Shown here: positions 46,401 to 55,643 of the stretch, one piece after another | Position numbering within the stretch: the first letter of the stretch is position 1 | How the letters are laid out: each line of letters starts with the position of its first letter | NCBI GenBank assembly: GCA_029259775.1 | Contig: JAJDEN010000046.1 | Span: forward strand, 20,241 to 84,240 | DNA: 64,000 bases | Direction of reading: 5' to 3' | DNA from: Planctomycetota bacterium | GTDB lineage: Bacteria > Planctomycetota > PLA2 > JAEUHO01 | Translations under genes and position numbers: made by a program | The notes under the pieces: generated by a model | What the model saw: only the letters and a program-made list of their open reading frames with translations | Databases searched by the model: none | Told to the model about the DNA's origin: nothing

Positions 46401-46900
46401 GCGTGCTCCTTGCCGTGGTGTTTCTCCCAGATCGCGAGCGCACGTCGGTAGAGCGCGAGGGCCTCCTCGTTCTGCGCGAGCGCCTGCAGCACGAAGCCAA
46501 CATTGTTGAGCGCGTTTGCGACCTCGACGTCGTCCGGCCCCTTGATCTTCTCGTAGATGGCGAGCGCTCGCTCGAACTGCTCCTTCGCCTCGAGCAGCTT
46601 GCCGGCCTCCTTGAGCACCCCGCCGAGGCTGCTGATCGCGTTGGCCACCTGCGGATGCTCCGGCCCCAGCAGCTTGATGCGCAGTTCGAGGGACTCGCGC
46701 GCCACGGGCTCGGCCTCGCCGTACTTGCCCGCGCGGAAGAGCGCCGTCAGCTTGCGACTGAGCGCCTGCGCCTTGGCGATCAACGCAGCGCGCTCCTCCT
46801 TGGACTGTTCCGGCTGTTTCGGCTCGCCCTTCTCGTCCTCCGCGCGGACCGGCGCCACGCCAAGGCTCAAGACGAACAACAGGGCCAGCAAGATGCGCAT
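43406..46900 (-). CDS. Secreted TPR-CHAT protein (caspase-like peptidase domain)
   Basis: The 1164-residue protein starts with a signal peptide (MRILLALLFVLSLGVAPVRA). Residues of about 45-620 hold about a dozen tetratricopeptide repeats of the 42-residue kinesin-light-chain spacing, such as VANALNNVGFVLQALAQNEEALALYRRALAI. A C-terminal CHAT domain follows. Its catalytic pair is visible: H989 in LHLATHGFV and C1069 in VVLSACQTALG, followed by EGVVGLVQGFQMAGAGRVMGSLWRVDD. CHAT domains are clan CD proteases related to caspases and separases. An export signal on such a protein is notable, since most are thought of as cytoplasmic. Target and activator are unknown. Confidence 0.9.
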   Translation of the reverse strand: MRILLALLFVLSLGVAPVRAEDEKGEPKQPEQSKEERAALIAKAQALSRKLTALFRAGKYGEAEPVARESLELRIKLLGPEHPQVANAISSLGGVLKEAGKLLEAKEQFERALAIYEKIKGPDDVEVANALNNVGFVLQALAQNEEALALYRRALAIWEKHHGKEHADVATALNNIALAFYGLGKYDETLSYLDRALDMRKKTLGAKHPMVGQGHANMAAILELVGRPKEALPHMLHAVEVTKASRGPTHPVVGMQMGSLAMLLAKLDRRKEALPLAEQGLKLVRDALGPKHPEVARSQQVLADLYAGLSRFEESYDLQRKALAALEASLPADHPRIAQSLKTTGNALERTGRARDARVLFERALGIHERIHGPKHPQYASALNDFGALLLALGEHDEARSAMEHALRIQEDVHGRQHHEVATALSNLALCLSDMGLTDQAAPLFKRSLAIQEKKYGKDAPQLAATINNYALLLRQIGDNEAALPLLERSVRLRERAEPKNPVAIYIGLLSLASALDDMGQPKKALPMLERAVALAEKAYGPGHPDFAKGLAHYGLLLQDQGRPKEALTQLERALAIIETSYGPDHPLAGEASFNLAGPHLILKQDAEAERYFRRALDISERTLRNAFAGLQPSERYAMSRFVRRDLGDWLRFSPRLGHDGYAQVLRLKGLVARATAADRRLARRGGAHANARLAEVHVAANRLAKLANGMPAFRLKEKRAAWQEAYAKAAGERARLEVALARDFAPLREGNERLDLGLTEIQARLGKGRVLVDFLRTGDRYLAWIVRAEGKPVRVDLGPAVKIDAAVAALAEQVADAEEKDWGKPARAVRDLVLAPLLRKLGAQDGTLVLCPDGALTTLPFAALPGAKPGTSLGAQFLLEHVVAAQDLVPWNATRTSGQGALLLGGVDYRSASGPTTDAAAERPPEDAPRHRAPRGRAFVSLPGTKAEAAAIAGLLGASTRTLSGSQATEAALRDGVRGVRFLHLATHGFVREDLMRGLARRSSAREWLGADAERQLGRGHDPMLLAGLALAGANTRRGGTGDDGILTALEASQLDLDSVDLVVLSACQTALGTTEAGEGVVGLVQGFQMAGAGRVMGSLWRVDDDATQALMVRFYELWQPKGGKAGLAASEALRRAQAHVRAQSRWKHPYYWAAWVLWGAAR

Positions 46901-47018
46901 CTAGACCTCGTGAGGGGAACAGCGTCGGCCCATTGGACGCGGCGCGGCGATCCACGACAAGCGTGTAGCCATCCCTGCGGGGCGCGTCAGCGGGGGGCGA
47001 ACACGTCGCGCGTGCGGT

Positions 47019-48989
47019 CTAGCGTGTGAGCCAGCGCTCGGCCTCGCCGCCGGCCATCACGAGCCCCTGGTTCATGATCGCGAGCAACATGCCGTAGGCG
47101 GGATTCATGATGCCCTCCTCCCCCATGTAGGGCGCACCCATGTGGGCTGAGGAGTAGCGCAGGCCGAAGTCCGGCTGCCAGGCGTTGAGGAAGCGCCAGC
47201 GCCACTGCGGCATCACCTCGGCGAAGCCCTTCGGATGCACCGCGTACAGGCTGACGAGGCCGAGCGCCCCGCCCGGCTCGCCGTAGGCGTGGCTGTTCAG
47301 CATCCACGCGTGGCGCCCCGCCATGAACCGCGTCAGCGCCGTGCGCATGTCCTTGCGGTCTTCGCGCAGATGCAGGGCCAGCGCCGTCAGCCCGCTGCGG
47401 GACCAGAACTCAGCCTTGTCCTTGTAGGAGCCGTTGTAGCCCATGCCGCCGTGGCCCTTCTTCGTCTTGGGGTCCGACCAGCTGTGCAGCACGTAGGGCT
47501 TGATGTGCTGCCACACCTTGCTCTTCACACCGCAGCGGAGCGCCAGCGCCTCGAAGAGCAGCAGGTGCGCGCACGGCGCCATGAGCGCCTTCTTGCCGTA
47601 GGGCAACCCCTTCGGGCTGTGGCCGAAGGCCTGCATGCCCCACTTGGACTCGTGGGTGGTCGACGGCAGCCAGGTGATCGCATCGTCGATCCACGCCAGC
47701 ACACGCTTGTCGCCGGTCGCGAGGTAGTACTCGCAGAAGAAGATCCCCTGGAACGCGATGGGCCAGTACGAGAAGCCGGTGGCATCGGCGGCGGTCGGAT
47801 TCGCGGCGAGCAGCGCGTCGGTCAGCTTGCGCAGGGCCTTCTTGTGGCGCTTGTCGCGTGTGCCGAGCAGCGCGAGGCCTGCGAGGCAGCTGTTGACCTC
47901 CCTGTTGTGCGGCCAGAATCCGTTGGGCTTCTGGTGCTCGACGATCCACGTCGTGATGTCCTTGCGCATGGTCTCGGCGACCGGGTCGCCGAAAGGAAAC
48001 GTCTCCGCGAAGCCGCCCGCGATCGGCAGCTTGAGTTTCAGGTCCTTCGTGCCGCGGTCACGCAACACGGTCAGCGTGATGTGCTTGCCGCTGTTGGCGA
48101 GCGCCGCTTGAATCGCGCGCCCCAGCACCGCTTCGTGCCCTTCACGGAACCACGCCTCGCCAGCTGCCAGGCTGCCCGGGGCGAGCGGTACGCCCTCCAC
48201 AGCCACGACCAGATCACTGCGCTTGAGACCGGCCTTCTCCGCAGGCCCGCCCTCACGGATGTCGAGCAGCGAGAACGCGGTCCCCATGTGCTCGGAGAGC
48301 GCAAGGAAGCCGAGCATCCCCGAAGCCAGCAGATCCGGCCCGTTCTTGCCGTTGGGCTTGCCAACGAGCGCACGCGGGGGCTCGTCGTGGAAGAGGTCGA
48401 AGCGCACGTTGTCGATGACGACCTTGCCCTTGCCTGTCGTGGAGAGGACGACCTCGATCGTCGCCTCGCCGACAGAGGACAAGCGCTTGGAGGGAATCTT
48501 CACCCACAAGCGACCCGCGAGCTCGGCCTTCGCGGTCGTCGTGCCGCCGCGTGGAGCCTTCGTCTCGGGCCAGAGCGAACCGGCGCCCAGCACGGCGCGC
48601 TTGCCCTTCACCTTCGCGCTCAGCTCAAGACCGGCGCGCGTGTCGCTCACGAGCCCCACGACGTCCACCGAGGCGACGGCGTACCAACGCGTGGGATCGA
48701 CCTTGTCGGGCTTCGGCGGCTTGGGGAGCGTGACCTCGTAGACCAGCCTGCCCTCGCGGCTGAGGGCGAGCGCCCCTCCGAAGGGCGGCGCTGCTTCGAA
48801 GCGGGTGACCCGCTTGGCCTTGCCCTCGACCCGGAAGCCGTCCGGTGCGATCGGCGCGCCGTGCTTGGGCTTCTTCGGCAGCGCCAGATCGCCGTTCTTC
48901 ACCTCGAGCGCGAAGGCGGCCGAGGGCAGCAGGAACAGCGCGAGGGCCACGGTTTGGATCACTCGCCTGCGGGAGGGGCTTCGAAGCAT
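47019..48989 (-). CDS. Exported PDZ-DUF6288 protein with alpha/alpha-toroid
   Basis: The 656-residue protein has a signal peptide (VIQTVALALFLLPSAAFA). About residues 30-205 are beta-rich. A PDZ-like domain follows near 215-310 (LLDIREGGPAEKAGLKRSDLVVAVEGVPL). Residues from about 330 form an alpha/alpha-toroid with QKPNGFWPHNREVNSCLAGLALLG, GFSYWPIAFQGIFFCEYYLATGD, HGGMGYNGSYKDKAEFWSRSG and SHAYGEPGGALG. This architecture matches DUF6288 proteins of Planctomycetota and Verrucomicrobiota as I recall them. The fold resembles polysaccharide lyases and terpene cyclases, but activity is unproven. Its start faces the subtilase gene across 169 bases. Confidence 0.8.
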   Translation of the reverse strand: MLRSPSRRRVIQTVALALFLLPSAAFALEVKNGDLALPKKPKHGAPIAPDGFRVEGKAKRVTRFEAAPPFGGALALSREGRLVYEVTLPKPPKPDKVDPTRWYAVASVDVVGLVSDTRAGLELSAKVKGKRAVLGAGSLWPETKAPRGGTTTAKAELAGRLWVKIPSKRLSSVGEATIEVVLSTTGKGKVVIDNVRFDLFHDEPPRALVGKPNGKNGPDLLASGMLGFLALSEHMGTAFSLLDIREGGPAEKAGLKRSDLVVAVEGVPLAPGSLAAGEAWFREGHEAVLGRAIQAALANSGKHITLTVLRDRGTKDLKLKLPIAGGFAETFPFGDPVAETMRKDITTWIVEHQKPNGFWPHNREVNSCLAGLALLGTRDKRHKKALRKLTDALLAANPTAADATGFSYWPIAFQGIFFCEYYLATGDKRVLAWIDDAITWLPSTTHESKWGMQAFGHSPKGLPYGKKALMAPCAHLLLFEALALRCGVKSKVWQHIKPYVLHSWSDPKTKKGHGGMGYNGSYKDKAEFWSRSGLTALALHLREDRKDMRTALTRFMAGRHAWMLNSHAYGEPGGALGLVSLYAVHPKGFAEVMPQWRWRFLNAWQPDFGLRYSSAHMGAPYMGEEGIMNPAYGMLLAIMNQGLVMAGGEAERWLTR

Positions 48990-49158
48990 CGGCAGAGCGT
49001 ACCGGGGAGCTCCCGCCGTCCGAACCTGGGAGTGGATGCCGACGCGTGGTCGGCCTTACCCTGAGCTTGGCGGAATCTCCTGCGATGGCGGCCGGCGGTT
49101 CCGTACATGCCCGACGAGGCACGGTTCCGATCCTGGCACCGCACCTACCGGGGGGCCC

Positions 49159-52100
49159 ATGCCCACTTCCACCAGCACCCGCATCCTCTTCCTCTTCGCG
49201 CCCGTCTTCGCCCTGGCCTGCCTCCTCGGATGTGGCGATGGCAAGCAGCCCGCGGTCGCCCCGCCCACCCGCCAGGTGGCGTGGGCGGACCCGAAGCTCG
49301 CGCCGCTGCCTGCGATTCGCGCGCTCGATCCTGCACGTGTGATCGACGACACCGTCACCGGCACACGCCTCGTGTCCAACGAGCTCATCGTGCGGCTGCA
49401 CCCGAACGTGACCGAGGACCAGTTCGCCGAGGTGCTGGCCGCGGCCAAGGTGGGCGGTCGCATCGTCGGGCGCCTGCCCATGATCCACGCCCTGCAAGTG
49501 CAGGTCGACGCCAAGCTGCTGCACGTTGCCAGGCACCGGCTGAACAACCATCCCTACGTGGCGCGCGCCGGCTACAACGGCATCTACACGACGACGCGAA
49601 CGTTCAACGATCCCGCGCTCGGCAACGCCGACCCCGTGGACGACTGGGGCATCCAGCGCATCGGCATGCAAGCCGCCTGGGACATCGAGACGGGCGGTGC
49701 CGCGCTGGCCATCGTCGACTCAGGAAGCCGTGTCGAGCACGAGGAGCTCGCGGGCAAGGTCCGTGACCCCTGGAGCTACGCGACGAACTCCGCGCGCATG
49801 CAGTACAAGAAGTTCATGACGCCGCGCGGGCCCGACTGGGTCACGGGGCACGGCACGCACGTCGCCGTCACGGCGGGCGGCATCGCCGGCAACAGCAAGG
49901 GCACGGCCGGCATCGCTCCCGGCGCCGAGATCATCCCCGTCCAAGTCCTCTGGTGGATGCGCCTTCCGGACGGCACCGAGGGTGTGAGCGGGAGCTTCGC
50001 TACGATCGCGGCGGGCATCAGCTACGCCATCAAGAAGAACGCCAAGGTCGTGAATCTGAGCGTCGGACGCGGCTGGCCGAAGGAACTGATCCGCCGCTAC
50101 CAGCGGGGCACCGCCGACGAAAAGGCCTACATCGAGCGTCAGTACTTCGAGCCGGCCGCCGAAGCGGACCTCGAGGAGTACGCTCCGGTCATCGACGCGG
50201 CGGCGCGCGCGAACGTGATCCTCGTGAAGGCCGCAGGCAATGACGCCATCTCCGCCTTCTACGACGGGATGTGCCGCTCGAAGAAGGTGATCGCCGTCGC
50301 GGCCTCGAACCGCCAGGATGGCCGGGCCGTCTTCTCCAACCACGGCGACTACACGACCGTGTCAGCGCCCGGAACCGAGATCTACAGCGCGTTTGCCAAT
50401 CCCGACAAGCCCTACAAGGTCCTGCAGGGCACGTCGATGGCTTGCCCCCACGTCGCGGGCCTCGTCGCTCTGATGCGCGCGGTGAAGCCCGACCTCAACT
50501 TCGAGGAAGCGCGCGACGTCCTCGTCGCCACGGCCACGCCGCTGCAGACCGACCGCCCGATCGGTCCGCTCGTCAACGCCGCCAAGGCCGTGGCCGAGGC
50601 CAAGCGCCGCGCAGGCGCCGGCACACCGCCCCCCGATCCGGAAGACCCCGTGACACCGGACCCCGGTCCGGATCCGACACCCGATCCGACGCCGACGCCT
50701 GACCCCTCCCCGGGCCCCGCGCCCGCTCCGACGCCGACGCCGCCGACGCCCGACGAGATGCTGGCGGATCCGACACCGTGGAAGTTCGCCGAGATCCAGC
50801 GCTTGATCGACCTCTGGCTCAGCATCGCCGTGCCGCCGCTCGAGCGCGTCAAGGGCGTGCCGTGGTTCTACGACGAGTACGGCCGCATGCTGAACAACGT
50901 CACCGCATGGGCCAACCAGAAGCCGGACTGGGCCGGCTACAAGTACCGCTTCCTGTGGGAGCGCTCGCAGCGCATGGACAGCGTCAGCCACGGCACGATG
51001 TACGAGTTCGTGGTCGGCATGCTGCGCTCGGGGCGCTTCAATCCGACGCCGCCCAAGAAACCGGGCACCCGGGCGCCACGGCGCGGGACGAAGCACCTCG
51101 GCTCCTGGTCCGGCAAGGACAGCCGCGGCGACGCGCTGCAGCTCGCCTTCGACAAGGAGAGCGTCACGATCACGCGCGGTGGCGCGACCTACCGCTCCGG
51201 CTACGGCATCGACTACGCGAAGAACCCGCTCCCGCTCAACCTCGTCGCGCAGGACGGACGCGCCATCGTCCGCGCCATCGCCTCGTTCCAGGGAGCGAGC
51301 ACGCTGCGCGTCGCCACGGCATGGGATGCCACGCGCCCCGCGAGCGTCGCGGCAAGCGGCGCCGGCATCTATGTCCTCACCAAGGGCAAGGGCTCGTCCT
51401 CAGGTCCCGAGACGCCGCCCACGCCGGCGGGCCCGGTCGACACCCCGGCCAAGATCGTGCACCGCGGGTTCGAGGCGATGCTCGTGGGCGCCATCCGGGG
51501 CACCTCGCATCGCAACGCCTGGGGCATGGAGCTACCCAAGGGCTTCAGCGTCCTCGACTTCGCCCTGAGTGCCGACGGCTCCCGAGCGTGGATGGTCTGC
51601 TACGACTATTGGACCCAGAACCTGACCAACCGCTGGCAGTTCTGGTCGGTGCGTACGGACGGGACCGAGGCGAAGCAGAGTCCGTTCACCCCACCCGAGA
51701 AGACCAAGTCGGTCACGGTGAGCTGCTCCGCCGACGGAAGCCAGGGCATGTTCGCCGTCGGGCACTGGGTCGAGAGCACATGGGTCCTCACGTTCCATCG
51801 CGCGGCCCCGGGCGGCGCGCTGCAGAAGACCCTCTCCACGGCGGACCCCGCCCTGGCGAAGCTCGGCAAGATCCACCCCTCGCCCTACCGCCCTCCGGTG
51901 CTGGTCGATGAGGGACGCGCGTTGATCCTCTGCGACGGCGACCACATCTGGCGCGTCCCCATGGCGGGCGGTGCGCCGCGCATGCTCGTGGACCGCACGA
52001 CGCTCCGGTTCCAGGGCGTCGCGTCGTCCCGCAATCAGCAGATCCGCGGCCTCCGGGCCAGCGCGGACGGCCAGCGCTGGATCGCCACCGTCGCCTTCCC

Positions 52101-52944
52101 TGTGCCGAAGCGCCAATCGACGGACGTCGTTCTCGTGGGCTCGGGCTCGGGCGGGGCGCAGATCATCGACTCCGACGTCATGTGGCGGCCGTACTACATG
52201 GGCATCAGCGCCGACGGAACGCGTATGACCTACAGTCTCGCGAGGACGACCTACGTCCACGACGGCGGGAGCCGGCGCGCCCTCAAGGCGGAGGCCTACC
52301 ACACCCATGCGGTCAGGCTGTCCGGCGACGGCAAGACCCTGTTCGGCGTCCTCGGGCGCCAGGGCACGGGCTCGCAGTACGGCAGCTTCCTGGAGGACTA
52401 CGCCACGGGCAAGCGCGTGATGTGCATGACGCGCCAGTTCGGCAGCGCGATCGTCGGCGGCACGGAGCGCCAGGATGTGCAGCTGAGCAAGGACGGCCGG
52501 TTGATGGCCGGCATCTACAACATCCGCGGCGGCATTGGCGCCACGCGCGGCGGCATCTACATCAACCGTCCGGGCGTCGCAGCGCCGGAGGGCCTTCCCG
52601 TCATCGAGAACATCCGCTCGCGCTACGACCCGAAGACGACGGTCTTCACGATCCTGGCCGACGTCACGGTGGCCGAAGGCAAGCCGAAGTCGGTGACGCT
52701 CCAGCCGCTCCTGCGCGGCTACGTCGATCCGGTCCACGTACTGAAGGAGCCCGAGAACCCGCTCCACTGGATGCGCTCGAGCCGGTCCATGCACCCCGTC
52801 AAGGGCACGGCGCGGACGTACTCCGTGTCGGTCGCGCTCCGCAAGAAGGCGCCGCTGCTCAACGACTCGTTCTCGTTCCGCGTGATCGCGACCACGCCAA
52901 ACGCCAGCGCCGCGACCTACAAGGACTTCGTCGCGCTGCCGTAG
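49159..52944 (+). CDS. Subtilisin-like (S8) serine protease lipoprotein with C-terminal propeller-like region
   Basis: I start at the ATG giving MPTSTSTRILFLFAPVFALACLLGCGDG, with lipobox LLGC (C25); the upstream open frame is antisense to the previous gene. The 1261-residue protein has a short propeptide-like domain (about 65-150), then an S8 domain with D187 in IVDSGS, H231 in GHGTHVA, N361 in AAGND and S426 in GTSMACPHVAG. A Pro/Asp/Thr-rich linker follows near 490-535. About residues 600-670 are a small unknown domain. The last 550 residues have repeated DGSRAWMVCYDYW/SADGTRMTYSLARTT-type strands resembling TolB or WD-like blades. It is probably a surface protease anchored in the membrane; substrate unknown. 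Confidence 0.9.
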   Translation: MPTSTSTRILFLFAPVFALACLLGCGDGKQPAVAPPTRQVAWADPKLAPLPAIRALDPARVIDDTVTGTRLVSNELIVRLHPNVTEDQFAEVLAAAKVGGRIVGRLPMIHALQVQVDAKLLHVARHRLNNHPYVARAGYNGIYTTTRTFNDPALGNADPVDDWGIQRIGMQAAWDIETGGAALAIVDSGSRVEHEELAGKVRDPWSYATNSARMQYKKFMTPRGPDWVTGHGTHVAVTAGGIAGNSKGTAGIAPGAEIIPVQVLWWMRLPDGTEGVSGSFATIAAGISYAIKKNAKVVNLSVGRGWPKELIRRYQRGTADEKAYIERQYFEPAAEADLEEYAPVIDAAARANVILVKAAGNDAISAFYDGMCRSKKVIAVAASNRQDGRAVFSNHGDYTTVSAPGTEIYSAFANPDKPYKVLQGTSMACPHVAGLVALMRAVKPDLNFEEARDVLVATATPLQTDRPIGPLVNAAKAVAEAKRRAGAGTPPPDPEDPVTPDPGPDPTPDPTPTPDPSPGPAPAPTPTPPTPDEMLADPTPWKFAEIQRLIDLWLSIAVPPLERVKGVPWFYDEYGRMLNNVTAWANQKPDWAGYKYRFLWERSQRMDSVSHGTMYEFVVGMLRSGRFNPTPPKKPGTRAPRRGTKHLGSWSGKDSRGDALQLAFDKESVTITRGGATYRSGYGIDYAKNPLPLNLVAQDGRAIVRAIASFQGASTLRVATAWDATRPASVAASGAGIYVLTKGKGSSSGPETPPTPAGPVDTPAKIVHRGFEAMLVGAIRGTSHRNAWGMELPKGFSVLDFALSADGSRAWMVCYDYWTQNLTNRWQFWSVRTDGTEAKQSPFTPPEKTKSVTVSCSADGSQGMFAVGHWVESTWVLTFHRAAPGGALQKTLSTADPALAKLGKIHPSPYRPPVLVDEGRALILCDGDHIWRVPMAGGAPRMLVDRTTLRFQGVASSRNQQIRGLRASADGQRWIATVAFPVPKRQSTDVVLVGSGSGGAQIIDSDVMWRPYYMGISADGTRMTYSLARTTYVHDGGSRRALKAEAYHTHAVRLSGDGKTLFGVLGRQGTGSQYGSFLEDYATGKRVMCMTRQFGSAIVGGTERQDVQLSKDGRLMAGIYNIRGGIGATRGGIYINRPGVAAPEGLPVIENIRSRYDPKTTVFTILADVTVAEGKPKSVTLQPLLRGYVDPVHVLKEPENPLHWMRSSRSMHPVKGTARTYSVSVALRKKAPLLNDSFSFRVIATTPNASAATYKDFVALP

Positions 52945-52963
52945 CGCGAGGGTTCACGGCTGG

Positions 52964-53245
52964 CTACTTCCAGATGCGCAGACGTCGGGTCTCGCCGGCG
53001 CGCACGGCCGCTCCCTCGACCACGGCCGAGGCCTCGGGCATGTCAGGCTCCGAGTCGTCGCGCCGCGCGTCGGCGAGCGCCTCCGCCGCCCCCTCCCGGG
53101 TCTTGAGCACCAGCGGCTCGCCGGCATCCTTCCTGTCGGGCGACGGGTCTCCCGGGACGGGAGCGTCCGGCTGCCCTCCGAGGGCCAGCCACAGCAGGCC
53201 GCCCACGAGCAAGAGCAGCAACAGGACCCAGCCGGTGGCGCGCAT
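52964..53245 (-). CDS. Small single-pass membrane protein
   Basis: The 93-residue protein starts at an ATG directly after GAGGAGAG, a strong ribosome-binding site. One hydrophobic helix (WVLLLLLLVGGLLWLALGG) is followed by a short Pro/Asp linker and an acidic, Ala/Glu-rich tail ending in RRLRIWK. The longer frame to 53524 is antisense to the glutamine synthetase start region and is not needed. It converges on the protease gene (19 bases between stops) and diverges from glutamine synthetase. Function is unknown. Confidence 0.65.
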   Translation of the reverse strand: MRATGWVLLLLLLVGGLLWLALGGQPDAPVPGDPSPDRKDAGEPLVLKTREGAAEALADARRDDSEPDMPEASAVVEGAAVRAGETRRLRIWK

Positions 53246-53448
53246 GCTCTCCTCTCCTCGCAACGACGCGACGGGCCTGTTGTCTCGACCTCCGCAGGAC
53301 CCGCCCCCATCCAAACGGCGACCGGCCCACCATCGCCAGCGTTGATTTCGCCATAAGGAGGCGTAGGGCTGTTGTGTCGCCGTTCCAGGGCAGAATCCTG
53401 CCGTCGAGCCGGTGGGCCACACCCGGCCACACGACATGGAGGATGGCC

Positions 53449-55617
53449 ATGGCAACAGGGACGAGTTGGGTTCCGCAGGGAGTCTCAGGGAGGACGACGG
53501 GCATGGAGAAGGCCGGACCCGCATCCGACACCTTCGGGTGCTACACGTTCAGCTTGGGCGAGATGCAGAAGCGTCTGCCGCGGCCCATCTACGAAGCCAT
53601 CCAGTCGACGATCGCCTCGGGCGAGCCGCTCGACACGGGCTTCGCCGATGAGATCGCGCACGCCATGAAGGAGTGGGCCGTCGAGCACGGCGCCACGCAC
53701 TTCACCCACTGGTTCCAGCCGCTCACCGGTGCGACCGCCGAGAAGCACGACGCCTTCCTCAGCTTCGGTTTCAGCGACGGCCGGCCGATCGAGCGCTTCG
53801 CGGGCCGCGAGCTCATCCAGGCCGAGCCCGACGCGTCGTCGTTCCCGAGCGGCGGCATCCGCAGCACCTTCGAGGCGCGTGGCTACACCGCGTGGGATCC
53901 GACCTCGCCGGCCTTCCTCATCTACAACGAGTACGGCGCCACGCTGACGATCCCGTCGGTCTTCGTGTCCTACACGGGCGAGGCGCTCGACAAGAAGACG
54001 CCGCTCCTGCGTTCGATGCGCGAGCTCAGCCGCTCCGCGCGCGCCGCGCTCGAGCTGATGGGCCGCCCGACGTCGGGCGTGAACTCCACGCTCGGCGCCG
54101 AGCAGGAGTACTTCCTCATCGACCGCGACCTCTTCACGCTGCGCCCCGACCTGGAGGTCACGGGCCGCACGGTGCTCGGCACTACGCCCCCCAAGGGCCA
54201 GCAGATGGAGGACAACTACTTCGGCACCATCGACGACCGCGCGCTCAACTTCATGGGCGAGGTCGAGACCGAGGCGTGGAAGCTGGGCATCCCGGTCAAG
54301 ACGCGCCACAACGAGGTCGCCCCCCACCAGTACGAGGCCGCGCCGATCTTCCAGGCGATCAACGTGTCGTCCGATCAGAACCACCTGCTCATGGACCTCA
54401 TGCGCAAGGTGGCGCGTCGCCGCAACCTCGCCGTGCTGTTCCACGAGAAGCCCTTCGCCGGCGTCAACGGCTCGGGCAAGCACAACAACTGGTCCATGGC
54501 GGACGCGAGCGGTCGCAACCTGCTCTCGGCCGGCGACTCGCCGGACGATCACGTCGAGTTCCTGTTCTTCCTGAGCGCGGTCGTCAGGGCCGTGCACCGC
54601 CGCGGGGACCTGCTCCGAGCGTCCATCGCCTCGGCCGGCAACGACCACCGGCTCGGGGCCAACGAGGCGCCCCCCGCGATCATCTCGGTCTTCCTGGGCT
54701 CGCGCCTGACCGAGATCTTCGAGACGCTGCTCGCGGGCAAGGACATCTCGGCCGTCCAGGAGCAGGTGATCCAGACCGGCCTCGAGGTCCTGCCTCAGGT
54801 CATGAAGGACAACACCGACCGCAACCGCACCTCGCCGTTCGCCTTCACGGGCAACAAGTTCGAGTTCCGCGCGGTCGGTTCGGCGCAGTCCAACGCCATG
54901 TGCATGTCGTGGCTGAACATCGCCGTCTCCGAAGCGCTGGACGAGATGTGGTCGATGCTCAAGACGCGGCTCGAGACCGGTGACGACCGCAACGTGGCGA
55001 TCCTGGCGATCGTCAGGGACGTCTACGCCGAGTCGAAGAACATCGTGTTCAACGGCAACAACTACGGCCAGGCGTGGGTCGAGGAAGCGGCAAAGCGTGG
55101 CCTCCGCAACGACGTCAACACGCCGGCCGCCCTCAAGGCGCTGGTCACGGACGACGCCAAGGCGCTCGTCGAGAAGTACGGTCTCCTCGGAAGCCACGAG
55201 CTCGACGCGCGCTACACGATCCTGCTCGAGAAGTACAACCGCATGATCGACATCGAAGCCGTGCAGATGATCCGCATGGCCAAGACCGGTGTCCTGCCCG
55301 CGGCCTACGCGCAGCAGTCCCTGATGGCGGAAGCCTGGAAGGGCGTCAACGAGTGCGGCATCGACGCCGCGTCGCAGAAGGCCGAGTTGGGGATCTACTC
55401 CGGCCTCGTAGGCGAGACGATCGATGCGATCGACGGCGTGCGTCAGGCGCTGGCGAGCGCACCCGACGAGGAAGAGGGTCCCGAGCGCGCCGACTGGTGC
55501 ATCAGCACGACCATCCCCGCGATGGCACGCCTGCGCGAGGTGTGCGACACGCTCGAGCGCCGCACCGACGAGGAGCTTTGGCCTTTCCCGTCGTACCACG
55601 CGATGCTTTTTCAATAA
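53449..55617 (+). CDS. glnN: Glutamine synthetase, type III
   Basis: The enzyme makes glutamine from glutamate, ammonia and ATP. The ATG giving MATGTSWVPQ is preceded by GGAGG at six bases; an ATG six bases upstream and one at 53503 are alternatives. The 722-residue length and motifs are those of the GlnN class: the N-terminal GCYTFSLGEMQKRLP, THFTHWFQPLTG, FPSGGIRSTFEARGYTAWDP, GAEQEYFLID, KHNNWSM and GNDHRLGANEAPPAII. These hold the metal-binding Glu/His residues and the ammonia/glutamate site. The C-terminal four-helix region is present. No nitrogen-regulation gene is adjacent. A strong hairpin follows the stop. Confidence 0.95.
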   Translation: MATGTSWVPQGVSGRTTGMEKAGPASDTFGCYTFSLGEMQKRLPRPIYEAIQSTIASGEPLDTGFADEIAHAMKEWAVEHGATHFTHWFQPLTGATAEKHDAFLSFGFSDGRPIERFAGRELIQAEPDASSFPSGGIRSTFEARGYTAWDPTSPAFLIYNEYGATLTIPSVFVSYTGEALDKKTPLLRSMRELSRSARAALELMGRPTSGVNSTLGAEQEYFLIDRDLFTLRPDLEVTGRTVLGTTPPKGQQMEDNYFGTIDDRALNFMGEVETEAWKLGIPVKTRHNEVAPHQYEAAPIFQAINVSSDQNHLLMDLMRKVARRRNLAVLFHEKPFAGVNGSGKHNNWSMADASGRNLLSAGDSPDDHVEFLFFLSAVVRAVHRRGDLLRASIASAGNDHRLGANEAPPAIISVFLGSRLTEIFETLLAGKDISAVQEQVIQTGLEVLPQVMKDNTDRNRTSPFAFTGNKFEFRAVGSAQSNAMCMSWLNIAVSEALDEMWSMLKTRLETGDDRNVAILAIVRDVYAESKNIVFNGNNYGQAWVEEAAKRGLRNDVNTPAALKALVTDDAKALVEKYGLLGSHELDARYTILLEKYNRMIDIEAVQMIRMAKTGVLPAAYAQQSLMAEAWKGVNECGIDAASQKAELGIYSGLVGETIDAIDGVRQALASAPDEEEGPERADWCISTTIPAMARLREVCDTLERRTDEELWPFPSYHAMLFQ

Positions 55618-55643
55618 CCGAGCGCATCCCGTCGAGACACCGC

